20,617 nucleotides of DNA from JBARKJ01 sp049801375 (GCA_049801375.1 JBARKJ010000101.1:1-20617); one strand, 5' to 3'. Shown: positions 1 to 7,612, counted from the stretch's first letter. Numbers and translations are program-made. Notes: generated by a model not told the origin, from the letters alone.

Positions 1-1175
1 TTGAGGATAAGTATTTCGAGCGACATGGAGGCCTTTGCCATAAGGGAAATAAAGAAGGCGGTATCGCACCGGGTCATGGAGCCTGGCCCGTTGTCTCCGT
101 AAAGGACCGCCACCACCTTGTCTTTTATAACCAGCGGGCATGCGACGGCCTCGAGCGGCCTGTCCCCCCCCAGCGCGTCCATCAGCATATCGTTTTTGGG
201 CAGGGGCGTCACGGGCCCTTTATACAGTGATTTTTCTTCAACTACCTCTTTAAATATGCACGGAAGGTCGATTTTTATGGCAAGCCTGGAAATGTCCGTC
301 GCCGCACCGGAAAGAGCGCACCTCCATCCGGACAGTACGCCCTCCTTCACCTTGAAAAGCGCCACCCGCGATAATTTTTCGACAGACGCCATGACCACGG
401 CTTCCGCAATGCTCTCCCTGTCCGAGGGCGACGCCAGCATCTCATATGGCGACCTCGGTGTTTTTGCGGCAAGGGCGGCAACGGATACGGCAGGCCGGGC
501 AGAAGCGGCAGGAGCAGGGACGGGAGCGGGAGGTGCGGGTTTAACCGGCTCGACCTCAGGTTTAACCGGTTCCGCGGCTGGCGGCTCCGGGGCGGTTTTC
601 ACATATTCAGGCACGGGTGCGGGTGTTTCCTGAGCGGGCTTTGTCTCCGTCGCCTTAACTGGCTCCTTCGGGAGGTCAATTAGGTCATGCGGCACGGATT
701 TCGCGTCCCAAGTCTCTTCCTCTTCCAGGATAGAGACATACCTCAGATCACGCTTTACGCCGTAATGTTTCTCCAGCGCGTACAGTATCCTTATCTCGGA
801 TGCGATATAGCCCTTGATCTCGGTCCCCAGGACAAACCGGAGTTCGTCCACCAGCGCGATATCGTTCGGATCCTTCATCGCGAGGTGGAGCCTCGAGCGC
901 TCCTTCTTTAACGGGAAGATAGTATATTTCTCCGCCAGCTCCGCCTTTACGGCGTCAAGAGCGTCCTGGGGCACTTCCTCGAACTGAGCAGGCTCGGCAT
1001 ACGGCACGCCAAGCACCTTTCCAAGGAACCGGGCCAGGTTCTCCTCGGATATAGCTCCCATCTCGATAAGGTTCGTACCCAGCCTGCCGCCGAAAATAAT
1101 CTGGCGCTCCAGCGACCTGGCCAGGGTGTCGTTGGTAATAAGGCCTTCCTTTACCATCGCCTCGCCGAGTTTCAA
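1..1175 (-). CDS. MshEN (GspE N-terminal) protein with GAF-like C-terminus, 3' end cut by window
   Basis: Seen: an open frame of 391 codons runs off the left edge. Residues 2-25 and 31-54 are two successive MshEN-type motifs (KLGEAMVKEG..., then RLGTNLIEMG...), separated by five residues. The rest of a GspE/MshE N-terminal domain follows to about residue 145. Residues 160-235 are a Pro/Ala/Glu/Val linker with the repeat EPVKP. Residues 245-391 look like a GAF-type alpha/beta domain (LEAVACPLVIKDKVVAVLYG). No GspE ATPase is present in the visible part. Start: TTG at 1175, overlapping the TGA of the upstream oxidoreductase gene (TTGA), chosen because the first motif begins right after it; the ATG at 1157 would cut that motif. 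Known: MshEN domains of this two-motif form bind c-di-GMP in MshE. Inference: a nucleotide-responsive regulator translationally coupled to its upstream neighbour. The family call is good; the role is unknown. Confidence 0.8.
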   Translation of the reverse strand, partial: MKLGEAMVKEGLITNDTLARSLERQIIFGGRLGTNLIEMGAISEENLARFLGKVLGVPYAEPAQFEEVPQDALDAVKAELAEKYTIFPLKKERSRLHLAMKDPNDIALVDELRFVLGTEIKGYIASEIRILYALEKHYGVKRDLRYVSILEEEETWDAKSVPHDLIDLPKEPVKATETKPAQETPAPVPEYVKTAPEPPAAEPVKPEVEPVKPAPPAPVPAPAASARPAVSVAALAAKTPRSPYEMLASPSDRESIAEAVVMASVEKLSRVALFKVKEGVLSGWRCALSGAATDISRLAIKIDLPCIFKEVVEEKSLYKGPVTPLPKNDMLMDALGGDRPLEAVACPLVIKDKVVAVLYGDNGPGSMTRCDTAFFISLMAKASMSLEILIL

Positions 1176-2242
1176 GTTTTTTTCCGTCCCTTCGGATAGT
1201 GTTTTGCCATCACCTTATAAAGCTCGCCCGGAGTGGGGACGCCTCCGCCAGGCCTGCCGTAAAACTCCACCGGCCTCTTCCCGTTTACCGCCAGGCGCAC
1301 ATCCTCCACCATCTGGCCGAGGTTCATCTCCACGGTCAGGAATTTTTTCGTGCGGACGCTCGCGTTCCGGTAGACATTATCAGGGAACGGAAAAAGCGTA
1401 ATCGGTCTGATAAGACCCACCTTCTTCCCCGCGTTTCTCATCTGCCGGACTGCCGACTTTGCTATTCTCGCCGCGGTGCCGTACGCGGTTACAATCAGCT
1501 CCGCGTCATCCACCATGAACTCTTCCGCCATTGTCTCTCTATTTTTCATGCGGATATATTTTTTATTAAGGAGCAGGTCCATTCTTTCGAGTTCGCCCTC
1601 TCCCATGAAAAGCGATTTCACAACGTTCGGCTCCCGCCCTTCACATCCCGTAAGAGCCCAGCTCTTGTCGAACTTCTTAGGCTTCGGGACCTTGAGCTTC
1701 ACCGGCTCCATCATCTGGCCCAGTATGCCGTCCGCCAGTATCATCACCGGGGTACGGTACTCGTCCGCCTTATCGAAGGCCTTTACCACCAGGTCATACG
1801 CTTCCTGCACGCTCGCGGGAGCATAGACCAGCATATGGTAGTCTCCGTGTCCGCCACCCTTAACCGCCTGGAAATAGTCCGCCTGCGACGCGGATATATT
1901 GCCAAGTCCTGGGCCGCCTCTCTGGACGTTTACTATAACCGCAGGCAGTTGAGCCCCCGCCAGAAAGGATATCCCTTCCTGCTTCAAACTGATGCCGGGA
2001 GACGATGAAGAAGTCATGGCCCGCGCCCCGCAGGCGGACGCGCCAAAGACCATGTTTATGGCCGCCACTTCGCTCTCGGACTGGAGGAATACCCCGCCCA
2101 CTTCCGGCATCCTCCTCGCCATGTATTCCGGTATCTCGTTTTGAGGCGTGATGGGATAGCCGAAAAAGAACCGGCAGCCGGCCTGGATAGAGCCTTCGGC
2201 CAGTGCCTCGTTGCCCTTTAAAAGGACGGTATTTACGCTCAT
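1172..2242 (-). CDS. vorB: 2-oxoacid:ferredoxin oxidoreductase alpha subunit, VorB-like
   Basis: Alpha subunit of the CoA-acylating 2-oxoacid:ferredoxin oxidoreductase family, which oxidatively decarboxylates 2-oxoacids (2-oxoisovalerate, 2-oxoglutarate or pyruvate types) to acyl-CoA and reduces ferredoxin in the cytoplasm. Seen: 356 aa, usual for VorB/KorA. The N-terminal pyrimidine-binding domain has FGYPITPQNEIPEYM near residue 28, ESEVAAINMVFGA near 55, TSSSSPGISLKQEG near 77, and QRGGPGLGN. The C-terminal transketolase-like domain has LIVTAYGTAARI and GLIRPITLFPFP. The ATG overlaps the stop of the upstream gene (ATGA), with GGGAGG about 10 nt before it. The TPP-binding beta and the gamma subunits are not in the window; the next gene downstream is an MshEN protein. 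Substrate cannot be decided from the sequence; VorB versus KorA is a naming choice. Confidence 0.9.
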   Translation of the reverse strand: MSVNTVLLKGNEALAEGSIQAGCRFFFGYPITPQNEIPEYMARRMPEVGGVFLQSESEVAAINMVFGASACGARAMTSSSSPGISLKQEGISFLAGAQLPAVIVNVQRGGPGLGNISASQADYFQAVKGGGHGDYHMLVYAPASVQEAYDLVVKAFDKADEYRTPVMILADGILGQMMEPVKLKVPKPKKFDKSWALTGCEGREPNVVKSLFMGEGELERMDLLLNKKYIRMKNRETMAEEFMVDDAELIVTAYGTAARIAKSAVRQMRNAGKKVGLIRPITLFPFPDNVYRNASVRTKKFLTVEMNLGQMVEDVRLAVNGKRPVEFYGRPGGGVPTPGELYKVMAKHYPKGRKKT

Positions 2243-3285
2243 GGATAATCCGCCTCCCAGAAATCGAACTGTATGTCCACCGTCCCGGTCTTCAGCGGCG
2301 CCGGTCCGCTTGCCTGCTCCGCCAATCCTCCAATTCCCGGTTGCATCGTCTGGCCCGGCTGCGTCGCCATGCCTGGTTGCATCGCAATGCTCGGCTGTAT
2401 CGTCTGGCCGGTCTGTCCGGAAGTGTCGCCGGCGCTATCAACCTCGTATTCGAAGCTCCCGGGCCCGCTCCTGACATCCATGGAACCGCCGCCGGGAACA
2501 GTGGTAGGCGGGAGGTTGGAAGGCGCCTTGAATACGAAGCGGACGGGGGAGCCTGTATTATTCCTCAATTTGCCCAGGTATTCCTTCTCTTGGGCTTTAT
2601 TCTGTTGCGCGGTTATCTTCGCCTCGATGTCCTCCTGCCTCTTCGCCTCCGCCTCGGCCTCCACAGCATGTTTCGCCCGCTCCGCCTGGACTTTCGCCTG
2701 CTCTTTGTCGTAATCCTCTATAGACTTTATCTCCGCGCTTGCGGCCTGGGCAAACGCCGTGCCGGGATAGTTTTTAATTATCTCCTTGAAAGATTCCTTT
2801 GTAAAAGCTTTAAACGCGGCGTAATATACGGGGCTTACTTTCTTCAGCTTCTCTTCCGGCATCTCCCGTATGAGCGCCGCCATAAACCGGCTTTTCGGGA
2901 ACCGGCGGTAGAAACTTTTAAACGCCTCGCCTGAGTCGTCCTTCCTTGCCTGGGCCAAGGCGATGATTTCCGGCGTCAGCACCCACCGCGCCTGCATCCC
3001 CGCGGATATGTTGTTCAGCTCCCGGGGCGGGAGCTTTTCGCTCCAGAAGAGGTCGGAATAAAGCTCTCCCGCCGTAACACTCGCCGCCTCATGTCCCGCA
3101 TCGTTGACGACTAAAAACGTCATGCCGGGAAGGACGCCGTCATTTTCGCCCAGGTTAATCGATACCGTGCCCGCGTCCCTGTCCACGGCCGTAACCGTCC
3201 CTACCGGAAAACCCTGAATCATCGGCCTCGCGCCCATGAGCACGACAGCCATTAAAATCAACAGAAAAAAACTGAGATACTTCAT
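2239..3285 (-). CDS. exported protein with FlgT-like N-terminal fold, coiled coil and Q/P/G/M-rich tail
   Basis: I do not recognise a named family for the whole protein. Seen: 348 aa, with an N-terminal hydrophobic signal segment (MKYLSFFLLILMAVVLMG). Residues about 25-60 form a beta-rich unit (GTVTAVDRDAGTVSINLG, then GVLPGMTFLVVN) like the C-terminal domain of FlgT and related envelope proteins. Residues 115-190 are helical, with spaced FYRRFPKS and IIKNYPGTAFA motifs like degenerate TPR/Sel-type units. Residues about 190-240 are a charged coiled coil rich in A/E/K/Q. A low-complexity stretch of MQPG/TQPG units occupies about 290-325. Position: six bases after the ferredoxin stop, and its own stop overlaps the vorB start. 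Inference: a periplasmic or outer-membrane-associated protein sitting inside a redox operon, which is unexpected. Function unknown. Confidence 0.75.
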   Translation of the reverse strand: MKYLSFFLLILMAVVLMGARPMIQGFPVGTVTAVDRDAGTVSINLGENDGVLPGMTFLVVNDAGHEAASVTAGELYSDLFWSEKLPPRELNNISAGMQARWVLTPEIIALAQARKDDSGEAFKSFYRRFPKSRFMAALIREMPEEKLKKVSPVYYAAFKAFTKESFKEIIKNYPGTAFAQAASAEIKSIEDYDKEQAKVQAERAKHAVEAEAEAKRQEDIEAKITAQQNKAQEKEYLGKLRNNTGSPVRFVFKAPSNLPPTTVPGGGSMDVRSGPGSFEYEVDSAGDTSGQTGQTIQPSIAMQPGMATQPGQTMQPGIGGLAEQASGPAPLKTGTVDIQFDFWEADYP

Positions 3286-3291
3286 AGACGA

Positions 3292-3498
3292 TTACTTCTC
3301 GAATACCTCTATAGCGCCGTCCGGGCAGATCAAGGAGCACATACCGCAGCCGGTGCATTCTTCCTGCTCGGTCGCGATAATGGCATAAAAGCCGAAGCTG
3401 TTATACTCGTTGCCCTGCTTCAAAAGGCCTTTCGGGCACATGGCCGTACACAAAAGGCAGCCCTTGCACCTCTCCCTGTCCACCTTAGCCTCAGACAA
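3292..3498 (-). CDS. 2x[4Fe-4S] ferredoxin, oxidoreductase delta-subunit type
   Basis: Seen: 68 aa with two complete clusters, CKGCLLCTAMCP near residue 11 and CTGCGMCSLICP near residue 48, the layout of the PorD/VorD/KorD delta subunit. Known: this small subunit carries electrons from the TPP site of 2-oxoacid oxidoreductases to external ferredoxin. Start: TTG at 3498, with a perfect AGGAGG five bases upstream; it overlaps the recN stop by 8 nt. The vorB-like alpha gene lies downstream after one intervening gene, so it most likely serves that enzyme. A stand-alone ferredoxin is the alternative. Confidence 0.9.
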   Translation of the reverse strand: MSEAKVDRERCKGCLLCTAMCPKGLLKQGNEYNSFGFYAIIATEQEECTGCGMCSLICPDGAIEVFEK

Positions 3499-5176
3499 CC
3501 CCGCCTCCTCTTTTCACAAGCTCCGCCGCATGCGCCGAAGCCGCGCTCGATTCGTCATCTCCCAGCATCCGCGCCACTTCCCGCACACGCTCGTCTTTAT
3601 CGAGTTTATGTATGGACACCTTCGTCCTTTTCCCGTCGGTTTTTTTCTCCACCACGAAATGCTCGCCCGCCTGGGACGCGATCTGCGGCAGGTGCGTTAT
3701 GCAGAGCACTTGACGGCCTATTGCCGCCTGCCTGAGTTTTCTCCCAACGGCTACCGCGGTCTTCCCGCCGATGCCGGAGTCAACTTCGTCGAATATCAAA
3801 GTCGGCACCCTGTCCGCGCCCGATAGTATAACCTTCAGCGCCAGCATCACGCGGGAAAGCTCACCGCCGGAGGCTACTTTCGACAGGGGTTTAAGCCCTT
3901 CGCCCGGGTTTGCCGAAAACAAGAACTCCGCCTTCTCCATGCCCTGCGGGCCCGGCTTCTCCTGGGGGTAAAACTCCACTTTAAATTCGGCCTTCTCCAT
4001 CCCCAGTTCGGCTAGTTCACTACGTATCTTCACACCGAAATCCTTTGCCCCCGCCTTGCGCCTCTCCGAGAGATTCCGGCCAAGTGATAGAAGCGCGGCT
4101 TCAGCCTCCGATATTTTCGCCTTCAGCCCGTCCAAATCCTCTTCCGCGCCAGCCAGACTGCTTAGTTCCTCCTCAAGCCCGTCCCGATAAGAAAGCACCT
4201 GCCCTACCGTCTCGCCGTATTTTTTTTTCAGCCTGGAAATAACGTCCAGCCTCCCCTCGACAAGGGAAAGCCGCTCAGGGTCCGCCTCAAGCGTCCGCTC
4301 GAAGTCCCTGACGGCGGAGCATGCCTCCGTGAGGGATACCTCCGCGCTCTCGACCAGCCTTAACGTCTCCCCAAAAGAGCCAGTGAGGCTTTCCATCTCC
4401 TTTACCGCCTTCTTGGCCTCACCCACGGCGGTTAGCGCGGGAGAATCCGAATCCCTGAGGCACGCCAGGACGTCCTGGGATAGCGCCCGGAGCCTGTCCG
4501 CATGCATGAGTCTTGAACGCTCCGAGTTCAGGTCGGCCTCCTCGGACGGGGAAAGCTCCGCCTTGTCTATCTCGTCCCTCTGGAACAGAAGCAGGTCCAG
4601 CCTCTGCGCCCGCTCGCGCCCGCCGGCCTCGAAACCGCCGAGTGCGGCCCGCAGTCCTGAGAGTTCGCGGTACCTTTCGATATACGAAGAATAAAGCGCT
4701 GATGCCTGGCAGAACTCGTCCAGGAGTTTAAGCTGCCTGTCAGCCTTCAGGAGGGACTGATGGTCGTGCTGGCCGTGGATGTCGGCAAGATGCTCTCCGA
4801 TTTCCTGGAGTGCGGAGAGGTTGACAAGACAACCGTTTATGTAAGCCCGTCCGCGTGGAAAAATAAGCCTTCTTACCACCAACTCGTCCTCCGCGGGCAA
4901 GCCCCTTCCCCGAAGGAGTGCTTTGACCTCCGGAAAGCCGGAGAGGTCGAATATCCCTTCAACTGCCGTCTCGCCCGCTTCCGCGCCGCCGTCTGCCCCG
5001 GCGCCAACCCTTGCAAATTCCGCCCCTGCCTTCCCCCCAAGGAGCGCGCCTACCGCGTCGGCGAGGATGGATTTCCCCGCCCCAGTCTCGCCGGTCAGAC
5101 AGGTGAGACCGCCGGAAAGAGAGATATCCAGCTTCTCAATGATGGCGAAATTTTTTACCGAAAGCTCTTTTAGCAC
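3491..5176 (-). CDS. recN: DNA repair protein RecN
   Basis: SMC-like ATPase that acts early at DNA double-strand breaks. Seen: 561 aa, the family's normal length. It has an N-terminal MLKELSVKNFAII, Walker A GETGAGKS at residues 29-36, a central long coiled coil, the Q-loop region DIHGQHDHQSLL, the ABC signature ASGGELSRVMLALK, Walker B TLIFDEVDSGIGG, and the H-loop CITHLPQIASQA. Start: GTG at 5176, placed exactly at the conserved N-terminus. The Shine-Dalgarno is weak. It follows the CsgG/PEGA gene by 14 bases, partly made by a 13-bp duplication, and overlaps the downstream ferredoxin gene. Intact. Confidence 0.97.
   Translation of the reverse strand: MLKELSVKNFAIIEKLDISLSGGLTCLTGETGAGKSILADAVGALLGGKAGAEFARVGAGADGGAEAGETAVEGIFDLSGFPEVKALLRGRGLPAEDELVVRRLIFPRGRAYINGCLVNLSALQEIGEHLADIHGQHDHQSLLKADRQLKLLDEFCQASALYSSYIERYRELSGLRAALGGFEAGGRERAQRLDLLLFQRDEIDKAELSPSEEADLNSERSRLMHADRLRALSQDVLACLRDSDSPALTAVGEAKKAVKEMESLTGSFGETLRLVESAEVSLTEACSAVRDFERTLEADPERLSLVEGRLDVISRLKKKYGETVGQVLSYRDGLEEELSSLAGAEEDLDGLKAKISEAEAALLSLGRNLSERRKAGAKDFGVKIRSELAELGMEKAEFKVEFYPQEKPGPQGMEKAEFLFSANPGEGLKPLSKVASGGELSRVMLALKVILSGADRVPTLIFDEVDSGIGGKTAVAVGRKLRQAAIGRQVLCITHLPQIASQAGEHFVVEKKTDGKRTKVSIHKLDKDERVREVARMLGDDESSAASAHAAELVKRGGGVV
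3504..3509 (-). promoter_or_regulatory. Shine-Dalgarno AGGAGG that fixes the TTG start of the ferredoxin
   Basis: Reading the minus strand, AGGAGG lies inside the last codons of recN, five bases before the TTG at 3498-3496. Its perfect match and ideal spacing support a TTG start. No ATG lies in frame between this site and the first cysteine motif. Confidence 0.75.
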
Positions 5177-5177
5177 T

Positions 5178-5203
5178 TTATCTCATCTCGTTATCTCATC
5201 TCG
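5178..5203. repeat. 13-bp perfect tandem duplication at a gene end
   Basis: The unit ttatctcatctcg occurs twice in a row (5178-5190 and 5191-5203, plus strand). One copy encodes the last residues and stop (E-M-R-stop) of the CsgG/PEGA protein. The other fills the gap up to the recN start, so recN has no good Shine-Dalgarno. Confidence 0.85.
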
Positions 5204-6240
5204 TACCAGGACATCTTCGTCGTGAAATCCCAGTTCGTGGCGCACGGGCTGCATGTAGCTATGTCGATGCTTGGCGCGGACCTGGCGTTGTCAATGTATA
5301 TGTCCGTGACCTCACCCGGTTTTATGGTGACTTCCGCCGAATAAGTGCGCCAGATGGGAGTGGTGTCCCAGGAGGATTCGTCCTTGTAAGGCATCCTCAC
5401 CGAGACCTTGTAGTTGCCCGCAGGCTCATTCCGGCAGAACCTGGACATCATGTAGATGCTCTGGAACTGGGCCATCGATATGGTATCGCTGCCGAAGGCT
5501 ATATCGCTGTTGGGAAGCTGGCTCCACCATACCCGGATGCCCCCGTAAAGGCGGATAAGTTTCACGTCCACCTTCGCGACAACGTTCTCCTTGACCTCCA
5601 CCTTCTGGGTGTAATCCTGGTACCCCGCCAGTTCCAGCCTTATGGCGTGCGTGCCCGTCTTTAAATTTTTTACCGTCGCAGGGGTTGTTCCCGCGTTGTC
5701 CCCATCCACGTACAGCGTAGCCGCCTCCGGGTCGGTCGTTACCTGCAGCCCTCCGGGGGCCGGCGGCAGCGCGCCCGCTATGGCCACGACCATCTTGTCG
5801 GAGAGCTGATCCACCATATCGAACATGGCGTCTTCCTTCGATTGGGCCTTGTCGATGAATTTTATCGTTCCGCTCTTGACGTCATAGACCCGGACGTCGA
5901 TCCTGAACCGGCCGCCGAATACTACGAAGTCCCCGGTGACCGCATAAGCTGCGCCGAGGTCCGCCGCCGCCTTCAGCGAGTCCTCCACGCTCGGCGCGCC
6001 TCCGACAAGCCCTAACCTGGAAATCGCCGCGGAAACCTTTTGCGGGTCCACCACATCGACGTTTTTAAGTCCGGCCAGATTAGTGGCGAACATTGCCGAA
6101 AGACCGGAGGCCAGTCCGTTCTGCTGAGGCTGTCCGTTATTTTTGAAAGGGAAGAATGCCATCTTCGGGTTGTCGCAAAAACCGAGAGCGGGGAAAAACA
6201 ATATAAGCAGAAGGATGGATAGAAAAAGTGATTTTCTCAT
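5191..6240 (-). CDS. exported CsgG/FlgO-like protein with PEGA domain
   Basis: Seen: 349 aa with a signal peptide of about 22 residues (MRKSLFLSILLLILFFPALG). Residues 25-150 resemble the CsgG/TolB-N/FlgO type of periplasmic domain (KMAFFPFKNNG, FATNLAGLKNVDVVDPQKV, AADLGAAYAVTGDFV, FRIDVRVYDVKSG). Residues 163-230 are a PEGA domain (GLQVTTDPEAATLYVDG, TPATVKNLKTGTHAI, LAGYQDYTQKVEV). Residues 235-349 have no family I recognise and hold four cysteines, including CSPC. The Cys at the signal-peptide end (LGFC) does not fit a good lipobox. Known: PEGA domains are common in exported proteins of this type, and their exact role is mostly unknown. It has its own promoter and no Shine-Dalgarno. Likely periplasmic or cell-surface; function unknown. 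Confidence 0.8.
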   Translation of the reverse strand: MRKSLFLSILLLILFFPALGFCDNPKMAFFPFKNNGQPQQNGLASGLSAMFATNLAGLKNVDVVDPQKVSAAISRLGLVGGAPSVEDSLKAAADLGAAYAVTGDFVVFGGRFRIDVRVYDVKSGTIKFIDKAQSKEDAMFDMVDQLSDKMVVAIAGALPPAPGGLQVTTDPEAATLYVDGDNAGTTPATVKNLKTGTHAIRLELAGYQDYTQKVEVKENVVAKVDVKLIRLYGGIRVWWSQLPNSDIAFGSDTISMAQFQSIYMMSRFCRNEPAGNYKVSVRMPYKDESSWDTTPIWRTYSAEVTIKPGEVTDIYIDNARSAPSIDIATCSPCATNWDFTTKMSWYEMR

Positions 6241-6248
6241 AGATACGT

Positions 6249-6277
6249 ATTTTACTTCAAGGACGCGGGCTTGGCAA
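6249..6277 (-). promoter_or_regulatory. sigma70-type promoter giving a near-leaderless transcript for the CsgG/PEGA gene
   Basis: On the minus strand TTGCCA (6277-6272) and TAAAAT (6254-6249) are exactly 17 nt apart; each matches consensus at five of six positions. Only eight bases lie between the -10 box and the ATG at 6240, so transcription would begin about two bases before the start codon. No Shine-Dalgarno is present. Confidence 0.6.
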
Positions 6278-6296
6278 GGGGAATGTAGGCCGGGAA

Positions 6297-7520
6297 TTAC
6301 GCGGCGGAAAACTGGGCCCCGCTCTCGAGGGCAGGAAGGCGGATGATGAAGGTGGCGCCCTTCCCGGGCTCGCTTTCGACATCTATGACGCCGCCGTGGT
6401 CGTTTATCACTCTGTCAACGACCGAAAGTCCCAGCCCCGTACCTTCCCAGTCAGACTTGGTGGTATAAAACGGGATAAAAATTTTGCTGAGAGCTTCTTT
6501 CTCAATGCCGATGCCGGTATCCTTCAGCTTTACCTCGACATAGTCGCGTTGCGAAGGCGGACGGTCCCGGAGAAGCTCGGCTTTCGAGTTGCCCTTGGTC
6601 TTGGTTACCCGGATGACTATATCGCCTCCATGAGGCATGGCGTGGAGCGCGTTCACCAGAAGGTGGGAGAAAACCTCCTCCATTTCTTCCGGCGACGCCA
6701 GAACCTCCGGAATATCCGGCTCCATGTCCAGCCGCACCTTTATGTTATTCTTCATGAACTGCGTGGACATTGTCCGAATCGACGCTTTTATGGACGAGGG
6801 CAGGTGGATTGGCTTTTTCTCCCTTTTTATCCTGCGCGAGAAGAGGTTAAGGTTTGTGACTATCGCGTTTATCCTGTCCACATCGGACATTATCTTCCCT
6901 ATATACTCGCGTCTGGGGTCGTCCTCATCCAATTCGTCTATCATTATCTGGGAATAGAGCGCGATTGAATTTAACGGGTTCCTTATCTCATGCGCCATCC
7001 CGCCGGACATCTCGCCAAGCGAGGCCAGGTTTGTCTGATGGATAAGCCTGTCCTGGGTCTCCATTAAATCCCTTGTCCTTTCCTCCACTTTTCGCTCAAG
7101 CTCGCGGTTAAGCTCCTGGACCTCTTCCTGGAGGTGTTTCGCCTTTATCTCGGCGCTCCTTATCCTCAAGGTATCCCTTACCACCGTCAGTATCTGGTCT
7201 TTCACGAAAGGCTTTATCACGTAGTCGGACGCGCCGGCCTTCATCACCGAAGCGGCCACTTCCTCGCTCCCGCGCCCGGTTACCATTATTACGTATACTT
7301 CTTCGGAAAATGTCTTTATCTGTTGCAGGGCTTCCAGGCCGGTAATATCCGGCATCATGTAGTCCAGAAGCACCAGATCGGGTTTGTCTTCTTTGACATA
7401 TTGGACGGCTTCGGTCCCGTTATAGGCGGAAATAACTTCGTACCCGGCGAGTTCGAGGATTTTAGAAAGGACCTTTACAATATCCTGTTCGTCATCGACA
7501 ACAAGTATTTTTTCGGACAT
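6297..7520 (-). CDS. soluble histidine kinase with N-terminal receiver domain
   Basis: Cytoplasmic two-component protein. Seen: 407 aa. Residues 1-120 form a receiver domain with acidic pocket D9/D10, phospho-acceptor D53 (LLDYMMPD), T81 and K103. Residues 122-165 are a coiled coil (VQELNRELERKVEERTRDL). The dimerisation/phospho-acceptor domain has H177 in GGMAHEIRNPLN. The ATPase domain has an N box (HLLVNALHAMP), G1 (DTGIGIE), F box (FIPFYTT) and G2 (GTGLGLSVV). There are no membrane segments. Start: ATG with AGGAG six bases upstream. No separate response regulator is in the window, so its partner is unknown. Inference: its input comes by phosphorylation of D53 from another kinase, or its output returns to its own receiver. 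Confidence 0.93.
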   Translation of the reverse strand: MSEKILVVDDEQDIVKVLSKILELAGYEVISAYNGTEAVQYVKEDKPDLVLLDYMMPDITGLEALQQIKTFSEEVYVIMVTGRGSEEVAASVMKAGASDYVIKPFVKDQILTVVRDTLRIRSAEIKAKHLQEEVQELNRELERKVEERTRDLMETQDRLIHQTNLASLGEMSGGMAHEIRNPLNSIALYSQIMIDELDEDDPRREYIGKIMSDVDRINAIVTNLNLFSRRIKREKKPIHLPSSIKASIRTMSTQFMKNNIKVRLDMEPDIPEVLASPEEMEEVFSHLLVNALHAMPHGGDIVIRVTKTKGNSKAELLRDRPPSQRDYVEVKLKDTGIGIEKEALSKIFIPFYTTKSDWEGTGLGLSVVDRVINDHGGVIDVESEPGKGATFIIRLPALESGAQFSAA

Positions 7521-7612
7521 CCAAACTCCTGCTTCACTTATCTAATTATTTTATATCAAGAAGGAAACTATAAAGCCCCGCCTGCGAACCCCCCCGCTTT
7601 TTGAACCTTCGA

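Noticed and set aside
118..633. 171-aa plus-strand open frame rich in Ala/Gly/Ser
   Set aside because: It mirrors the Pro/Ala linker of the MshEN protein on the other strand.
2203..2934. 243-aa plus-strand open frame with Arg/Leu repeats
   Set aside because: Antisense to the exported FlgT-like protein; its apparent repeats come from the QPG-coding stretch.
7572..7600. G-rich leader segment as G-quadruplex or terminator
   Set aside because: Only a 5-bp AAAGC/GCTTT stem and too few separate GGG runs; C opposite C in the loop cannot pair.
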